A DNA stretch of 64,000 nucleotides from Amphritea atlantica (GCF_018860855.1 NZ_JAHKQE010000034.1:22092-86091); one strand, 5' to 3'; counted from the stretch's first letter, positions 37,221-47,148 are shown. Notes: generated by a model from the letters alone, not told the origin. A program made the numbers and translations.

Positions 37221-37830
37221 ATGACATATCAACAGTTGACCGAATGACCAAAGGGAAACGATACCAGATATCGATTCTTCTTGCGCAGGGTTATCGGTCT
37301 GTTTTTATCGCTAAAACAATCGATGTACATCGTTCAACCGTTTATCGAGAACTCGACCGAAACGGATCAAAGGATGGTTATCATCCTGAACAGGCTCAGC
37401 AGAAGACTCAAGAGCGTAAGACTTTGGCAGCTAAATACAAAATTCCAGCGTTAACGGTTGAGTATGTTGAACTTGGTTTGTCACTTCACTGGAGTCCAGA
37501 GCAGATTAGCGGTGTTGGGCATTTAATTGATATGCCAGTCAGTCACGAGTGGATCTACCGCTATATCGCTGCAAATAAATCCGCTGGCGGAACGCTTTAC
37601 AAAGCGCTACGGCAAGGACATAAACGTTATCGACGAGGCGTGAATACAAAGCGTTGTGTAATACCCGATCCTTGTTCGATAGATGAGCGACCTGAGGTGT
37701 CGAAAATAAAGAACGCTTTGGCGGTTGGGAAGTCACTGTTCAGGGTAAACAAGGCACTAGGGCACTCGTCACGCTGGCAGAGCGTAAAAGTCGTATGCAC
37801 CCTAGGGTTATCTGTTTTCTCGGCGGTGTC
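37221..37830 (+). pseudogene. Frameshifted and truncated IS30-family transposase
   Basis: The reading frame starts MTYQQLTE at 37221 and continues, in another frame, GKRYQISILLAQGYRSVFIA, then VHRSTVYRELDRNG, WSPEQISG and AGGTLYKALR, the N-terminal helix-turn-helix and linker of IS30 transposases. An 8-bp tandem duplication (TGACCGAA 37237-37244, TGACCAAA 37245-37252) shifts the frame early. Near 37703-37706 a one-base loss shifts it again; beyond it the other frame reads NKERFGGWEVTVQGKQGTRA then LVTLAERKSRMH. Similarity stops near 37830, at the end of the diguanylate cyclase gene. A left end may be the GGATTCATGTAATAAGTGCG segment at 37122-37141. The element is dead. Confidence 0.85.
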
Positions 37831-37831
37831 G

Positions 37832-38806
37832 TTATTGGCTATCACTGAAAAGAGTGACGCGATTACGTCCACCCTGCTTCGATTGATACAGTGCTTTATC
37901 GGCTTCTTCTAGCCATTCAACTTCATTACTTTGTTCGAGTTTAATTTCAGAGATGCCGATACTAATGGTGACTGATATTTTGTGGCCTGCGTATTCGACC
38001 ACTGATGATTCAACCGCCGCACGCAGCCGCTCAGCAAAGATGATCGCATTTTCACCGCTGGTGTCCACGAGGATGGCGCTATATTCTTCACCGCCATAAC
38101 GACCGGTAAAGTCTGTTTTGCGGGCTTGTTTTTGCAGAGTGTCCGCAATGGTTTGGATGACAATATCACCGGCTTGGTGACCATAGGTATCATTCACTTT
38201 TTTAAAGTGATCGATATCAAACATAATTAACGAAGAGGTCTCTTGTCGACGGCCAAAGCGAGCAAACTCTTTTTCAAGGCACTCCTGCCAATAGGCTCGA
38301 TTATATAATCCCGTTAGGCCATCTACTCGACTGAGTGATTGTAGTCGCTTATTTGCTGCTTGTAGTTCTTGTTGTGCGATAGCATTATCAGTGGTGTCGT
38401 AGATCAAAATACCGATATGATTTACTTGGCCCGTTGGTGAACTCAAGGGGGTCAAAGTGACATTCTGGTACATATAGGGTGAGCTGCCGGTTATCGGGCG
38501 GTGACTCTTAAATTGAAATAGGTAGGGTCTTTGTTCCCAGGATATATAAGCCGTGTTACTGAGCAGCAGGACACCTTCCATTTTTTTTCTTAACCAGCGC
38601 TCAGGTAATTCCGGGAACAGACTAAAAAGCTGTTGGTTAGCGGCTTTACTCGCCGAAATGCCCGAATGATTTTCCATAAAGCCATTCCATAGACAGATAT
38701 GGTGATATCGGTCGACAACGATTAGGCCTGCTTCAAAATTCTGTAATAGCCCCAGAATCCAGTGGATATCATCAATATCATGTTCTTGGTGTATGGTGTT
38801 ATTCAT
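37832..38806 (-). CDS. PAS-GGDEF diguanylate cyclase
   Basis: The 324-residue protein has an N-terminal PAS-like domain (about 10-130, LLQNFEAGLIVVDRYHHICLW), a short helix and a GGDEF domain (about 155-320) with DGLTGLYNRAYWQ, FDIDHFKKVNDTYGHQAGD and the active-site variant GGEEY in RYGGEEYSAIL. It makes c-di-GMP from GTP. No RxxD inhibitory site is obvious just before GGEEY. Its ATG overlaps the preceding response-regulator gene by 4 bases. Its 3' end abuts the IS30 remnant, and the last few residues (SDSQ) could come from the insertion. Confidence 0.92.
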   Translation of the reverse strand: MNNTIHQEHDIDDIHWILGLLQNFEAGLIVVDRYHHICLWNGFMENHSGISASKAANQQLFSLFPELPERWLRKKMEGVLLLSNTAYISWEQRPYLFQFKSHRPITGSSPYMYQNVTLTPLSSPTGQVNHIGILIYDTTDNAIAQQELQAANKRLQSLSRVDGLTGLYNRAYWQECLEKEFARFGRRQETSSLIMFDIDHFKKVNDTYGHQAGDIVIQTIADTLQKQARKTDFTGRYGGEEYSAILVDTSGENAIIFAERLRAAVESSVVEYAGHKISVTISIGISEIKLEQSNEVEWLEEADKALYQSKQGGRNRVTLFSDSQ

Positions 38807-39780
38807 GGAAAATATCTCGCCATCTCTTTTAGTTTAGGCAGTGAATCTTCCGTGAATATGATGAGTAGTTCACAATAAAAATCGTGTGATTTTAATTGAT
38901 AATCAATGGTTATCATTAAGGTTTTTTGCCACTGAGTATTTTGTTCTGGAAGCTCAGAAAAGTCGCGTAGAATGATCGGTGTTGCTCGACTTAAGGTGAT
39001 ATCAAGTTGCTTCGAAAAACCCGTGGTGAATGCGCCAATAAGAGTGTTGGAGAGGGTCATTTGTAAATCAGCGTCAAGTTGATCCGTTTGTCCCTGCATA
39101 TCCATTAATTGAGCGATAGTATCGAGATTGTCCCGCTGAATGAGTAATAAGGCCTCACCGGCTAGATTGGGTCCAACGAACCCTTGGCTGACTAAATCAA
39201 AATTACGGCTGGTGGCACTGAGCAATATCATTTCAATTTCAGCAGGAGAGGCAAGGCTGACTTTTGGGATCGGCAGAGCAATAAATGTATTTAATAGACG
39301 CGCTAATTGATTGCCCGCCTGGCCCATCGCGACATTGGCAACTTCTTGATAATAGTCGGGTAGTTCTAGGACTTCTTCATTGGCTAAATGACTTTCAGAA
39401 TGTTCAAGTTCTGTGAGTAAGCCGTATTGGTTTAGCACGTCTGCAATAATGTCAGATGAACAAGGTTTTTTAATAAAGGCTAAAGCCCCGAGGGCCATAA
39501 TCCGCTTTTGTGCTTCAGGCTGAATATCGCCTGAAACGACGACAACCATCGTCGGCAGATCATCGCTACGGATATGTTCCAGCGTCTGATAGCCATCCAT
39601 CGTAGGCATATTTAGATCGAGAAAGAGGATATCCCCTTTGCCTGTGTGGACGGCTTCTAAGGCTTCAAGGCCGTTTTCGGCAAAGGTAATCTCAACATTC
39701 CAACCTCGAAGTGCAGAGGCTATTTGCTTTCGTGCTAGGCGAGAATCATCACAGATAACGATTGGAACGGCTGAGTGCAA
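38803..39780 (-). CDS. Response regulator with a CheC/CheX-like output domain
   Basis: The 325-residue protein has a receiver domain (1-125; D11, D12, phospho-acceptor D55 in DLNMP, K104) and a C-terminal CheC-like region (about 145-320) with a GNQLARLLNTFI segment and a second TLSNTLIGAFTTGFSKQL segment, resembling the paired phosphatase motifs of CheC/CheX. It probably controls its own or another regulator's phosphorylation, and through the coupled cyclase influences c-di-GMP. The start is TTG at 39780 with AAAGGA eight bases upstream. No histidine kinase is adjacent. Confidence 0.85.
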   Translation of the reverse strand: MHSAVPIVICDDSRLARKQIASALRGWNVEITFAENGLEALEAVHTGKGDILFLDLNMPTMDGYQTLEHIRSDDLPTMVVVVSGDIQPEAQKRIMALGALAFIKKPCSSDIIADVLNQYGLLTELEHSESHLANEEVLELPDYYQEVANVAMGQAGNQLARLLNTFIALPIPKVSLASPAEIEMILLSATSRNFDLVSQGFVGPNLAGEALLLIQRDNLDTIAQLMDMQGQTDQLDADLQMTLSNTLIGAFTTGFSKQLDITLSRATPIILRDFSELPEQNTQWQKTLMITIDYQLKSHDFYCELLIIFTEDSLPKLKEMARYFP

Positions 39781-40111
39781 GTGCGCTTTCCTTTAGATTC
39801 AAAACCTTAAAATGTTTAAACATGATACTCAGATAGCGTATAAAGTCACGCCATCAGCGTTGATTAAATCTGCCTATTTTGAGGATTTTCTTCTCAGTAT
39901 TGGCGGGATGCTTTTATTATTTAAACCTAACTATTTAATTTAAAACCATTCTTTTTATGATCGAGTGCTCAATTTGATTTAACAATAGGTGAACAATTGC
40001 TCAAATAAATTTGGTTATTACGGATTAGCGGAGTTTATTTGACAGCTTGTTAATCCAGATTATTGGGCTGGTATGTGAATGGTGAGAGTGGAAAACCATT
40101 ATTGTTGTAGA
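39781..40111. other. Intergenic region with a perfect 12-bp palindrome
   Basis: About 330 bases without a gene. ATGTTTAAACAT at 39812-39823 is a perfect palindrome 32 bases upstream of the response-regulator start and could be an operator. Nothing else recognisable. Confidence 0.4.
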
Positions 40112-40155
40112 AGAAAAAGCCTGACAGGCCTTATTGAGTGGCACAGTTGTCAGGC
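40112..40155 (-). terminator. Terminator after the 40164-40778 gene
   Basis: On the minus strand GCCTGACA, a 21-nt loop, TGTCAGGC, then TTTTTCTTCT. It starts 9 bases past the gene's stop. Confidence 0.8.
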
Positions 40156-40163
40156 GGTGTTAT

Positions 40164-40778
40164 TTACCGAACGCTTTGTTTTATGGCGATAGTCGACAGG
40201 GGTAGGGCGCCCGCTAGAAATAATGGGTATAGGAGATCATGATTGAAGAGTTGATTGGCGAGCAATGTGCCGGGGCCCATTAAGAGCAGCGCGATAGCCA
40301 TATTGACGGTGGCTAGCAGAGTGATTCCTCGTAATCGTTTCTGGTTAGATCCTGCTGCCAAGAACATCGTCGCCGTGACAGCGACAGCGACTACCTGAGT
40401 GTAGAGCTCGCCATGCTCCATACGGCGTAATAGTTCAAACAGAGCAAACAATCCGATCAGCCAGCGCCCCCAAGCGGGACGTTGCCAATGACAATGACGT
40501 GCGCTAACCAGTAGCGCGGTGGCAAAAAACGGCAGAGCAACAAAGTAAGCGAGATTACTCAAGAGTCGCTGTAGCGTGGCGATATCGGTTCCAGCGATAC
40601 TATCGGATTTACTGATCAGCTCCGATAGTGCCCAAATGCCGAGAAATACCGCACTTAAGGCTGCGGCTTGTAACGTCGCCTTAGGTTCCTCGCTTAGGGA
40701 CTGTGCTTTACGTTGCAGTTGCAGTGCTGCGAACAGCGCGCTGATTAACAGCGCCCCGTATGCCAGACTAATCAGCAT
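40164..40778 (-). CDS. Membrane protein of unknown function
   Basis: The 204-residue protein has about six hydrophobic segments, is rich in Leu and Ala, and shows no motif I recognise. Charged loops contain RKAQSLSEEPKA and a HCHWQRPAWGRW stretch. It starts 3 bases after hemL on the same strand and is probably expressed with it. A link to heme synthesis would be a guess from position only. Confidence 0.65.
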   Translation of the reverse strand: MLISLAYGALLISALFAALQLQRKAQSLSEEPKATLQAAALSAVFLGIWALSELISKSDSIAGTDIATLQRLLSNLAYFVALPFFATALLVSARHCHWQRPAWGRWLIGLFALFELLRRMEHGELYTQVVAVAVTATMFLAAGSNQKRLRGITLLATVNMAIALLLMGPGTLLANQLFNHDLLYPLFLAGALPLSTIAIKQSVR

Positions 40779-40781
40779 GGT

Positions 40782-42071
40782 TTATTCCGCAGCCAATTTA
40801 GCAAATACCCGACCTGCCGCTTCGATGGTGGCGTTGATATCGTCTTCGGTATGAGCCTGAGACATAAAACCGGCTTCAAATGCCGACGGTGCTAAGTAGA
40901 TACCTTCATCTAGCATACCGTGGAAGAAGCGGCCAAATTTTTCGGCATCGCATTGCATCACCTCAGCGAAGCAGGTGACCTGCTCTTGATCGGTAAAGAA
41001 CAGACCAAACATACCGCCCACCTGAGTGGTGGTGAAGGGAACACCATGACGCAGTGCCATCGCTTCAAAGCCTTGGGTTAGCAGTTCGGTTTTGGCGCTG
41101 AGCTTTTCATGAAAACCCTCTTCCTGAAGTGCATTCAGCATTGCCAGCCCTGCAGCCATGGCCAGTGGGTTACCCGACAGTGTACCGGCTTGATAAACCG
41201 GTCCGAGTGGCGAGATGTATTCCATGATTTCACGTTTACCACCGAAGGCACCGACCGGCAGACCGCCGCCAATCACTTTACCCATAGTGGTTAGGTCTGG
41301 GGTAACACCGTAATAACCTTGAGCACCGGTCAGCGAAACCCGAAAACCAGTCATCACTTCATCGATAATCAAGACCGCGCCGTACTCATCACAAACCTCG
41401 CGAAGCCCTTGCAGGAAACCCGGTACCGGTGGGATACAGTTCATGTTGCCAGCGACGGGTTCAACAATAATACAAGCGATCTCATTACCCGCTTCAGCAA
41501 ATGCTTGACGGACATTGTCGATATCATTGTAGGTTAGCGTGATGGTGTGTTCTGCGAGGCTAGCCGGTACGCCAGGGGAGCTTGGCTCACCAAGGGTCAG
41601 CATACCGGAGCCGGCTTTGACTAATAGTGAGTCCGAGTGGCCGTGGTAGCAGCCTTCAAATTTAACAATTTTGTCACGTCCGGTATAACCACGGGCAAGG
41701 CGAATCGCGCTCATAGTCGCTTCAGTGCCGGAGCTGACCATTCGTACTAAGTCCATGCCGGGCATAATTTCACAGACTTTATCGGCCATTTCGATTTCGA
41801 TGGCAGTGGGCGCGCCAAAGCCTAGACCAGAGTCCATGACTTTGCGTACGGCATCCATCACGGTGGGGTGCGAGTGGCCAAGAATCATTGGGCCCCATGA
41901 GCCAACATAGTCGATGTAGCGTTTATCATCCTCGTCGAACATATACGCCGCTTCACCCCGTTTAAAAAAGATTGGCGTGCCGCCAACACCTTTAAACGCG
42001 CGTACCGGTGAATTAACACCGCCTGGAATATGGGCTTGAGCGGCTTGGAATAAAGACTCTGAACGGGACAT
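40782..42071 (-). CDS. hemL: glutamate-1-semialdehyde 2,1-aminomutase
   Basis: HemL makes 5-aminolevulinate, the first dedicated tetrapyrrole precursor, by PLP/PMP chemistry. The 429-residue protein has the [16 protein letters not shown] loop, [20 protein letters not shown] with the PLP-binding Asp, and the PLP lysine K265 in [10 protein letters not shown]. Length is normal. It is grouped with thiE upstream (11 bases), the thiE-hemL pair typical of pseudomonads and relatives. Confidence 0.98.
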   Translation of the reverse strand: MSRSESLFQAAQAHIPGGVNSPVRAFKGVGGTPIFFKRGEAAYMFDEDDKRYIDYVGSWGPMILGHSHPTVMDAVRKVMDSGLGFGAPTAIEIEMADKVCEIMPGMDLVRMVSSGTEATMSAIRLARGYTGRDKIVKFEGCYHGHSDSLLVKAGSGMLTLGEPSSPGVPASLAEHTITLTYNDIDNVRQAFAEAGNEIACIIVEPVAGNMNCIPPVPGFLQGLREVCDEYGAVLIIDEVMTGFRVSLTGAQGYYGVTPDLTTMGKVIGGGLPVGAFGGKREIMEYISPLGPVYQAGTLSGNPLAMAAGLAMLNALQEEGFHEKLSAKTELLTQGFEAMALRHGVPFTTTQVGGMFGLFFTDQEQVTCFAEVMQCDAEKFGRFFHGMLDEGIYLAPSAFEAGFMSQAHTEDDINATIEAAGRVFAKLAAE

Positions 42072-42082
42072 GTTGGGCTCTC

Positions 42083-42733
42083 TTAATTCGTGTCGTGAGC
42101 GGAGCAGTTAAACAGGGCGTTAAACTGTCCGGCCTGGGCGCAAATATCATCGTTGGCAAACAGATTGTGGATGACGGCGATCATATCGGCTCCGGCGGAA
42201 ATAACCTGATCTGCATTATCCATATTAATGCCGCCAATCGCTACTACCGGAACGGGTAGTGTCGCTTTGGCTTCACTGATCAGGCTAATGGAGGCATGGG
42301 TGGCGTTAGGTTTAGTGCTAGAGGGAAACACCGCGCCAAAGGCTACATAGTCCGCCGTTTGTTGGCAGGCGGTGCGTGCCAGTTCGAGTGAGTTGTGGCA
42401 GGTATTGCCAATAATGGCTGCTGGCCCGAGAAAGCTGCGAGCTTGGCGGATATTACCATCACTTTGGCCGAGATGAACGCCGTCGGCACCGCTGGCTTTG
42501 GCTAATTCAACATCATCATTAATGAGTATCGGGCAATGGTATTGCTGGCATAAGTCAACCAAAGCTAAGGCTTGTTGCAGACGGAGCGCCTGATGGGTTG
42601 ATTTGTCACGGTATTGCAGAATTCGAGCACCGCCGCGCAGGGCTTGTTCTACTTGAAGCAGTAAACTATCAGTATTGGGCATTAGGGTGCTATCGGTAAT
42701 AGCGTACAGGCCGCGTAACGAAAACTCTGTCAT
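42083..42733 (-). CDS. thiE: thiamine-phosphate synthase
   Basis: ThiE joins the pyrimidine and thiazole halves of thiamine. The 216-residue TIM barrel shows [21 protein letters not shown], the [13 protein letters not shown] segment and VAIGGI, all family landmarks. Length is normal. It stands 11 bases before hemL and 21 bases after the chloride-channel gene on the same strand. No TPP riboswitch was seen. Confidence 0.96.
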   Translation of the reverse strand: MTEFSLRGLYAITDSTLMPNTDSLLLQVEQALRGGARILQYRDKSTHQALRLQQALALVDLCQQYHCPILINDDVELAKASGADGVHLGQSDGNIRQARSFLGPAAIIGNTCHNSLELARTACQQTADYVAFGAVFPSSTKPNATHASISLISEAKATLPVPVVAIGGINMDNADQVISAGADMIAVIHNLFANDDICAQAGQFNALFNCSAHDTN

Positions 42734-42754
42734 CGGATTACTCAGTCACTCTGA

Positions 42755-44500
42755 TTATGATTCAATTTTTTGGGTATAAAAATGCTCGACCTGTTCCCGG
42801 GTCAGTATACCGGCGATCTCTTTGCTATAGTTTTGTATCCATAGCGCATCGACTCGTTGTTGATTCATGCGGTCGAGTGCCTCTTTAAGCGTCGCATTAA
42901 TGCCGATGGCGACGATATCTTTACGTATTGCAGGGACTTCCGTTAATGTGAGTTCCAGTGAAGGATTGAAACCATTTTGCTCTGTTTCCTGTTCGATAAA
43001 CTGTTTAAGACTGATGGGGAGCAGGATATAGCGAGGTAGCTCTTTACTGTCTTCGAGAATTAACCATTCGGGCTGTTGTTCCAGTATCTGCACGGCAGAT
43101 TCACAGTTGATCATAATATCACTGCGGATAAAATGGCTACTCATGACACTGGTAACGCCTTGCCGAGAGAGTGCTTGGGTTAAGGGCTCCTGACGATAAT
43201 CCAGCCCTTGTGCATTGAGTAGGTTAAGAAAGATCGAAGGTTGTTGAAAGAAAAAGCGTACGGTGGTGCTGGCAACAACGATGGTGATCATGCCGGGAAA
43301 GATGATGTTGGGGTTGGCTGTTAGCTCCAATAACGCGATCAGCGCGGCTAGCGGAGCATTCAGTACCGCCGCCATCATGGCTCCCATGCCGAGCATGGCA
43401 TAGAAACCCACACCAGAATGATTAGCACCGGTTACATAGGCAACGAGTAAGGCAAAGGTGGCACCCGTAACGGCGCCTATATACAGGGTTGGGCCGATTA
43501 AGCCACCAGGCACGCCGAGGCCGAGTACCACTGGCGTGAGTAACCCTTTGGCAATTAGCAGCCCAGCTAGTAGAGCCAAGCCCATATGCCCCTGTAGAAC
43601 CTCCGACAGGGTGTCATAGCCAAGCCCCATCACCTGTGGATAACTGATGGCGACTATGCCTGTTAACACGCCGGCGACTAATAACTTCACGCCTAAAGGC
43701 CAAGTAACTGATTTTTGTGTTTGCAGCATAATGCTGATAAATGCCGCGGCGACCAAGGCACATACAACCCCGAGCAGAATCACAAATGGTAGCTCAGCCA
43801 TTGATTGTATCTGCAGTGCAGGAATAGTGAACGCTGACTCATCACCGTAAACAAAGCGTAATAGTAGTGCTGCGGTGACCGATGCCACGAGCACTGGGGT
43901 GAAGCCGATCACCGTATATTCCATCAAAATCACCTCCATCGAGAAGATGACGCCCGCGAGCGGAGTATTGAAGGCGGCCGAAATAGCGGCGGCTACGCCA
44001 CAACCGACCAGAATGCGCAGGGAATTATTGGGTAGTCGAAGTACCTGTCCGACGAGACTGCCGCAGGCGGCTCCCAAATGAACGGCGGGACCTTCACGCC
44101 CGACGGAGTGGCCGGTTAATAACGCGATCGCTCCGCCAAAAAATTGCACCAACATATTTTTTGCCGGCAGATTACCTTGGTGATAGCTGAGCCGTTCCAT
44201 GACATGGAGCACACCGACTTTTCGGGTGGCGGGTAATAACTTCCAGAACATTAATGCCAGAACCGCCGTACCGGTAATCGGTAACAGTACACGCATCCAG
44301 ACGGGTAATGCTTCAAAATTCTCACTCTGACCGCCGGGTAGCCAAGCTTCCAGCGGCAGATCAATCAGCAGACGAAAGGCGATAATGACTAAGCCGGATG
44401 CCAACCCTGAGAGAATACCCAGTAGGACCAGCTGCGGTAGTGCTTCGACATGAGCGAGTCGATTACGGAAGTGAGCAAATGAGAACGAGTCTTTGAACAT
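42755..44500 (-). CDS. ClC-type chloride channel or Cl-/H+ antiporter with CBS domains
   Basis: The 581-residue protein has a ClC core of about 18 helices (residues 20-430) with the filter motif GREGPAVHLGA, whose Glu is the external gate, and GLGVPGGLIGPTLYIGA, followed by a CBS domain pair (about 445-575). The CBS pair suggests regulation by nucleotides. Whether it is a channel or an exchanger cannot be decided without the internal proton-glutamate position. It is the first gene before thiE-hemL on the minus strand. Confidence 0.93.
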   Translation of the reverse strand: MFKDSFSFAHFRNRLAHVEALPQLVLLGILSGLASGLVIIAFRLLIDLPLEAWLPGGQSENFEALPVWMRVLLPITGTAVLALMFWKLLPATRKVGVLHVMERLSYHQGNLPAKNMLVQFFGGAIALLTGHSVGREGPAVHLGAACGSLVGQVLRLPNNSLRILVGCGVAAAISAAFNTPLAGVIFSMEVILMEYTVIGFTPVLVASVTAALLLRFVYGDESAFTIPALQIQSMAELPFVILLGVVCALVAAAFISIMLQTQKSVTWPLGVKLLVAGVLTGIVAISYPQVMGLGYDTLSEVLQGHMGLALLAGLLIAKGLLTPVVLGLGVPGGLIGPTLYIGAVTGATFALLVAYVTGANHSGVGFYAMLGMGAMMAAVLNAPLAALIALLELTANPNIIFPGMITIVVASTTVRFFFQQPSIFLNLLNAQGLDYRQEPLTQALSRQGVTSVMSSHFIRSDIMINCESAVQILEQQPEWLILEDSKELPRYILLPISLKQFIEQETEQNGFNPSLELTLTEVPAIRKDIVAIGINATLKEALDRMNQQRVDALWIQNYSKEIAGILTREQVEHFYTQKIES

Positions 44501-44697
44501 CTGAAACGAATCAGCCTTTTTTTAAAAGCATGGAAATGGAAAGAGAAGGGCTGACTCTGAGTGCCAGCGATATAATCTCATGACAAGTAGTGCTGCTTTC
44601 ATTACCTATTTTAGTCGCATGCAATAGTAATGCCCCTCAAGGGTTTGTATCATACGCAGACTGAATAGAAAACCGTAGAACCAATTGAGAGGTCAAA

Positions 44698-45729
44698 GTG
44701 ATCAAAGTAGGTATCGTAGGCGGCACCGGTTATACCGGCGTAGAGCTGCTAAGGCTGTTAGCAAACCATCCTGAAGTATCGGTTGAGGTCATTACTTCCC
44801 GATCTGAGGAAGGTATGCGAATCGACGATATGTATCCCAACTTGCGTGGTCACTACGATCTGCAGTTCACGGTACCCGATGTAGACAGACTGGCGCAGTG
44901 TGATGCGGTGTTCTTTGCCACGCCGCATGGTGTGGCAATGAAAATGGCGCCTGAACTGGTTGAACGGGGTGTACGGGTGATCGATCTTGGAGCGGATTTC
45001 CGGATTAAAGACCTCGAACTCTGGTCTAAATGGTATGGCATGGAGCACACTAGCCCAGAACTGGCGGCGCAAGCGGTCTATGGTCTACCGGAAGTTAACC
45101 GAGCAGCGATTAAAGACGCTCGGATGCTTGCTTGTCCGGGCTGTTATCCGACAGCGACTCAACTGGGTTTTCTACCGCTGGTGGAAAATGGCCTGATCGA
45201 TCACCGTCGTCTCATTGCTGATGTTAAGTCCGGTGTTAGTGGCGCAGGCCGTGGAGCTAATGTCGGCTCGCTGTTGTGTGAAAGCAGCGAAAGCATGAAA
45301 GCCTATGGCGTAGCGGGTCATCGTCATCTACCTGAAGTTAAGCAGGGCCTGAGTGAAGCGGCAGGTCGTCCGGTTGGGCTGACCTTTGTACCGCATCTAA
45401 CGCCGATGATTCGGGGTATTCATGCCACGCTTTACGGTATTCTGAAAGATCCGGTCGATGGCTTGCAAACACTGTTTGAAGAACGCTATGCCGATGAGCC
45501 GTTTGTTGATGTGATGCCCGCCGGTAGCCATCCGGAAACCCGCAGTGTTAAAGGCGCGAATGTTTGTCGTATCAGTGTCTTCCGGCCACAGAATGACGAT
45601 ACCGTCGTGGTGCTGTCTGTTATCGATAATCTCGTGAAAGGAGCGGCAGGTCAGGCGATCCAAAATATGAACATTATGTTCGGCTTTGATGAGACTGAAG
45701 GGTTGCGACACGCAGGGATGATGCCTTAG
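44698..45729 (+). CDS. argC: N-acetyl-gamma-glutamyl-phosphate reductase
   Basis: ArgC catalyses the third step of arginine synthesis with NADPH. The 343-residue protein has the nucleotide loop GGTGYTG (8-14), the active-site C149 in CPGCYPT, and the [11 protein letters not shown] stretch. It starts with GTG at 44698 after GAGAGG. Synteny with erpA and anmK downstream is as in Pseudomonas. No other arginine gene is present. Confidence 0.97.
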   Translation: MIKVGIVGGTGYTGVELLRLLANHPEVSVEVITSRSEEGMRIDDMYPNLRGHYDLQFTVPDVDRLAQCDAVFFATPHGVAMKMAPELVERGVRVIDLGADFRIKDLELWSKWYGMEHTSPELAAQAVYGLPEVNRAAIKDARMLACPGCYPTATQLGFLPLVENGLIDHRRLIADVKSGVSGAGRGANVGSLLCESSESMKAYGVAGHRHLPEVKQGLSEAAGRPVGLTFVPHLTPMIRGIHATLYGILKDPVDGLQTLFEERYADEPFVDVMPAGSHPETRSVKGANVCRISVFRPQNDDTVVVLSVIDNLVKGAAGQAIQNMNIMFGFDETEGLRHAGMMP

Positions 45730-45813
45730 TTGAGATTTTCTATACTTGACTAAATTAGTCGGTTAAATAGATAATAGGTCTCTGAATGGGTAAACACGAG
45801 TGAGTGAGCAGAT

Positions 45814-46164
45814 ATGACAGAGATGACTGACCAGCAGCCGGACATGGTTTTTTCCGATTCCGCAGCGGCGAAGGTAAGGAGTCTGATCGAAGAAGAGCAG
45901 AACGATAACCTTAAACTACGGGTATTTATTACCGGTGGAGGTTGTGCGGGTTTCTCTTACGGTTTCACTTTTGATGAAGCGGTTGCTGATGATGACACCG
46001 CAATTGAAAATGATGGCGTCACGATGCTGATTGATCCCATGAGCTATCAGTATCTGGTGGGTTCGGTGGTGGATTATAAAGAGGGCCTGCAGGGTTCTCA
46101 ATTTGTGATTAACAACCCTAATGCAACGACAACCTGTGGCTGTGGTTCCTCTTTTTCGATCTGA
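45814..46164 (+). CDS. erpA: iron-sulfur cluster insertion protein ErpA
   Basis: An A-type carrier of 116 residues that hands Fe-S clusters to target proteins, including isoprenoid enzymes. The three ligand cysteines are C44 (GGGCAGF) and C108/C110 (TTCGCGSSF). Length is normal. It has its own terminator and starts 84 bases after argC, so it may be transcribed alone or with argC. Confidence 0.96.
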   Translation: MTEMTDQQPDMVFSDSAAAKVRSLIEEEQNDNLKLRVFITGGGCAGFSYGFTFDEAVADDDTAIENDGVTMLIDPMSYQYLVGSVVDYKEGLQGSQFVINNPNATTTCGCGSSFSI

Positions 46165-46199
46165 CCAGTACCAAACGCTCTAACAAGTAAGCGTTAGAT

Positions 46200-46252
46200 A
46201 ACCCCGTAAAAGCTTATTTACTTTGGTAAATAGTCCTTTTACGGGGTTTTTG
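46200..46252 (+). terminator. Terminator after erpA
   Basis: AACCCCGTAAAAG at 46200-46212 pairs with CTTTTACGGGGTT, followed by a T-run; the loop contains a smaller hairpin. Confidence 0.9.
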
Positions 46253-46359
46253 TGTTTCTGATCCGGCAGAATTTACCCGTTGCGGCTTGGGTAGCGGGTG
46301 AAGTATGAACTTTCCCCATGACTCTTTATAACGCCTGGCGTCGCTCTCTTCCCAAGTGA

Positions 46360-46560
46360 TTAACTCAATACATGGGAGATATAGACCTTAGCCGTTAAGC
46401 CAAACAGGGTTAGGCCTGTGAGTAAACCGAGAAAAATAGCTCGCCCCTCCCGATTGGCGCCTGCCTTAAGTGAAATATGCCAGACGCTCCAGAGCTTAAG
46501 CACGATCATTACCATAACAGCAACAAAGACGTAGACCTCGCTAGTTGACCAAATAACCAT
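46360..46560 (-). CDS. Small two-pass membrane protein
   Basis: A 66-residue protein with two hydrophobic segments (about 8-27 and 42-62) separated by a basic loop (KAGANREGR). I recognise no family. The ATG at 46560 has a weak GTGAG site; a GTG at 46572 would add four residues. It is divergent from the hemerythrin gene, and a 23-base palindrome lies between them, so the two may be co-regulated. A role in NO or oxygen stress is suggested only by the neighbours. Confidence 0.55.
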   Translation of the reverse strand: MVIWSTSEVYVFVAVMVMIVLKLWSVWHISLKAGANREGRAIFLGLLTGLTLFGLTAKVYISHVLS

Positions 46561-46609
46561 GGTGATGCTCACTTTTAATGTTCATTTGACATGCATGTTA
46601 TTGTTAAAT

Positions 46610-46632
46610 AATATTCATATCAAATGAATATT
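46610..46632. promoter_or_regulatory. Palindrome between the small membrane protein and hemerythrin genes, candidate NsrR operator
   Basis: AATATTCAT, 5 bases, ATGAATATT: nine perfect paired positions in an AT-rich intergenic region, 57 bases before the hemerythrin start. A second short palindrome ACATGCATGT lies at 46589-46598. NsrR sites are AT-rich palindromes with ATGCAT-like arms, but the fit here is partial. Confidence 0.4.
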
Positions 46633-46689
46633 TAAATATTATGCTTGCCGCAACCGAGTAGTGACTCGCGGCTAGATAGGAGCAGTTAG

Positions 46690-47073
46690 GTGAATAGATC
46701 AGAGATTCTTAAACCCTTGAGTCGGGAGCACCATACGGCGCTGGTGCATGTGAAGCGGATCTTGGAGCGCGCGACTGAGGGAGCCGAGGCTGTTGTGGAC
46801 TATTGGCAGCAGGTGGGTGATCAATTTCAGGCAGAGCTTGCCGCGCATTTTTATGAAGAAGAGGTGTTAGTTGAAGGAATTGATGAGCCCCTGTTGCAAC
46901 GCTTTCGAGATGAGCATCGACAGCTGCGCTCGCTAATGGCGTCACCCGATGCGAAAAATTTAGCAACCTTTGCCAACTTGTTAAAGGCGCATGTTCGTTT
47001 TGAGGAGCGGGAGTTGTTCCCCTGTTTAGAAGTGAGTCATTATGATCGGTTGGAACATAACCACACTCACTGA
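46690..47073 (+). CDS. Hemerythrin HHE-domain protein
   Basis: The 127-residue four-helix protein has the di-iron ligand pattern of hemerythrin-like domains: REHHTALVH near residue 14, HFYEEEVLVE, DEHRQLR, and HVRFEERELFP. It probably binds O2 or NO at a di-iron centre. GTG start with TAGGAG upstream. It lies 75 bases before hmp and may share its regulation by NsrR. It is shorter than the Fe-S repair protein YtfE and lacks its N-terminal domain, so I do not call it YtfE. Confidence 0.85.
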   Translation: MNRSEILKPLSREHHTALVHVKRILERATEGAEAVVDYWQQVGDQFQAELAAHFYEEEVLVEGIDEPLLQRFRDEHRQLRSLMASPDAKNLATFANLLKAHVRFEERELFPCLEVSHYDRLEHNHTH

Positions 47074-47148
47074 TGCGGCTTCATATGCTTAAAGAGTAAA
47101 ACTAAAAACTAACTATTTAATCGTTCTATGTAATAACTAAGGGTGAAT

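Noticed and set aside
37835..37912. Continuation of the IS30 frame with a transposase-like EKSDAITSTLLRLI stretch
   Set aside because: This is the antisense of the conserved GGDEF C-terminus (ALYQSKQGGRNRVTLF), so the resemblance is probably chance; the IS relic is ended near 37830.
46690..47073. YtfE/RIC iron-sulfur repair protein
   Set aside because: At 127 residues it is much shorter than YtfE and lacks the N-terminal Cys-containing domain; called only as a hemerythrin-domain protein.
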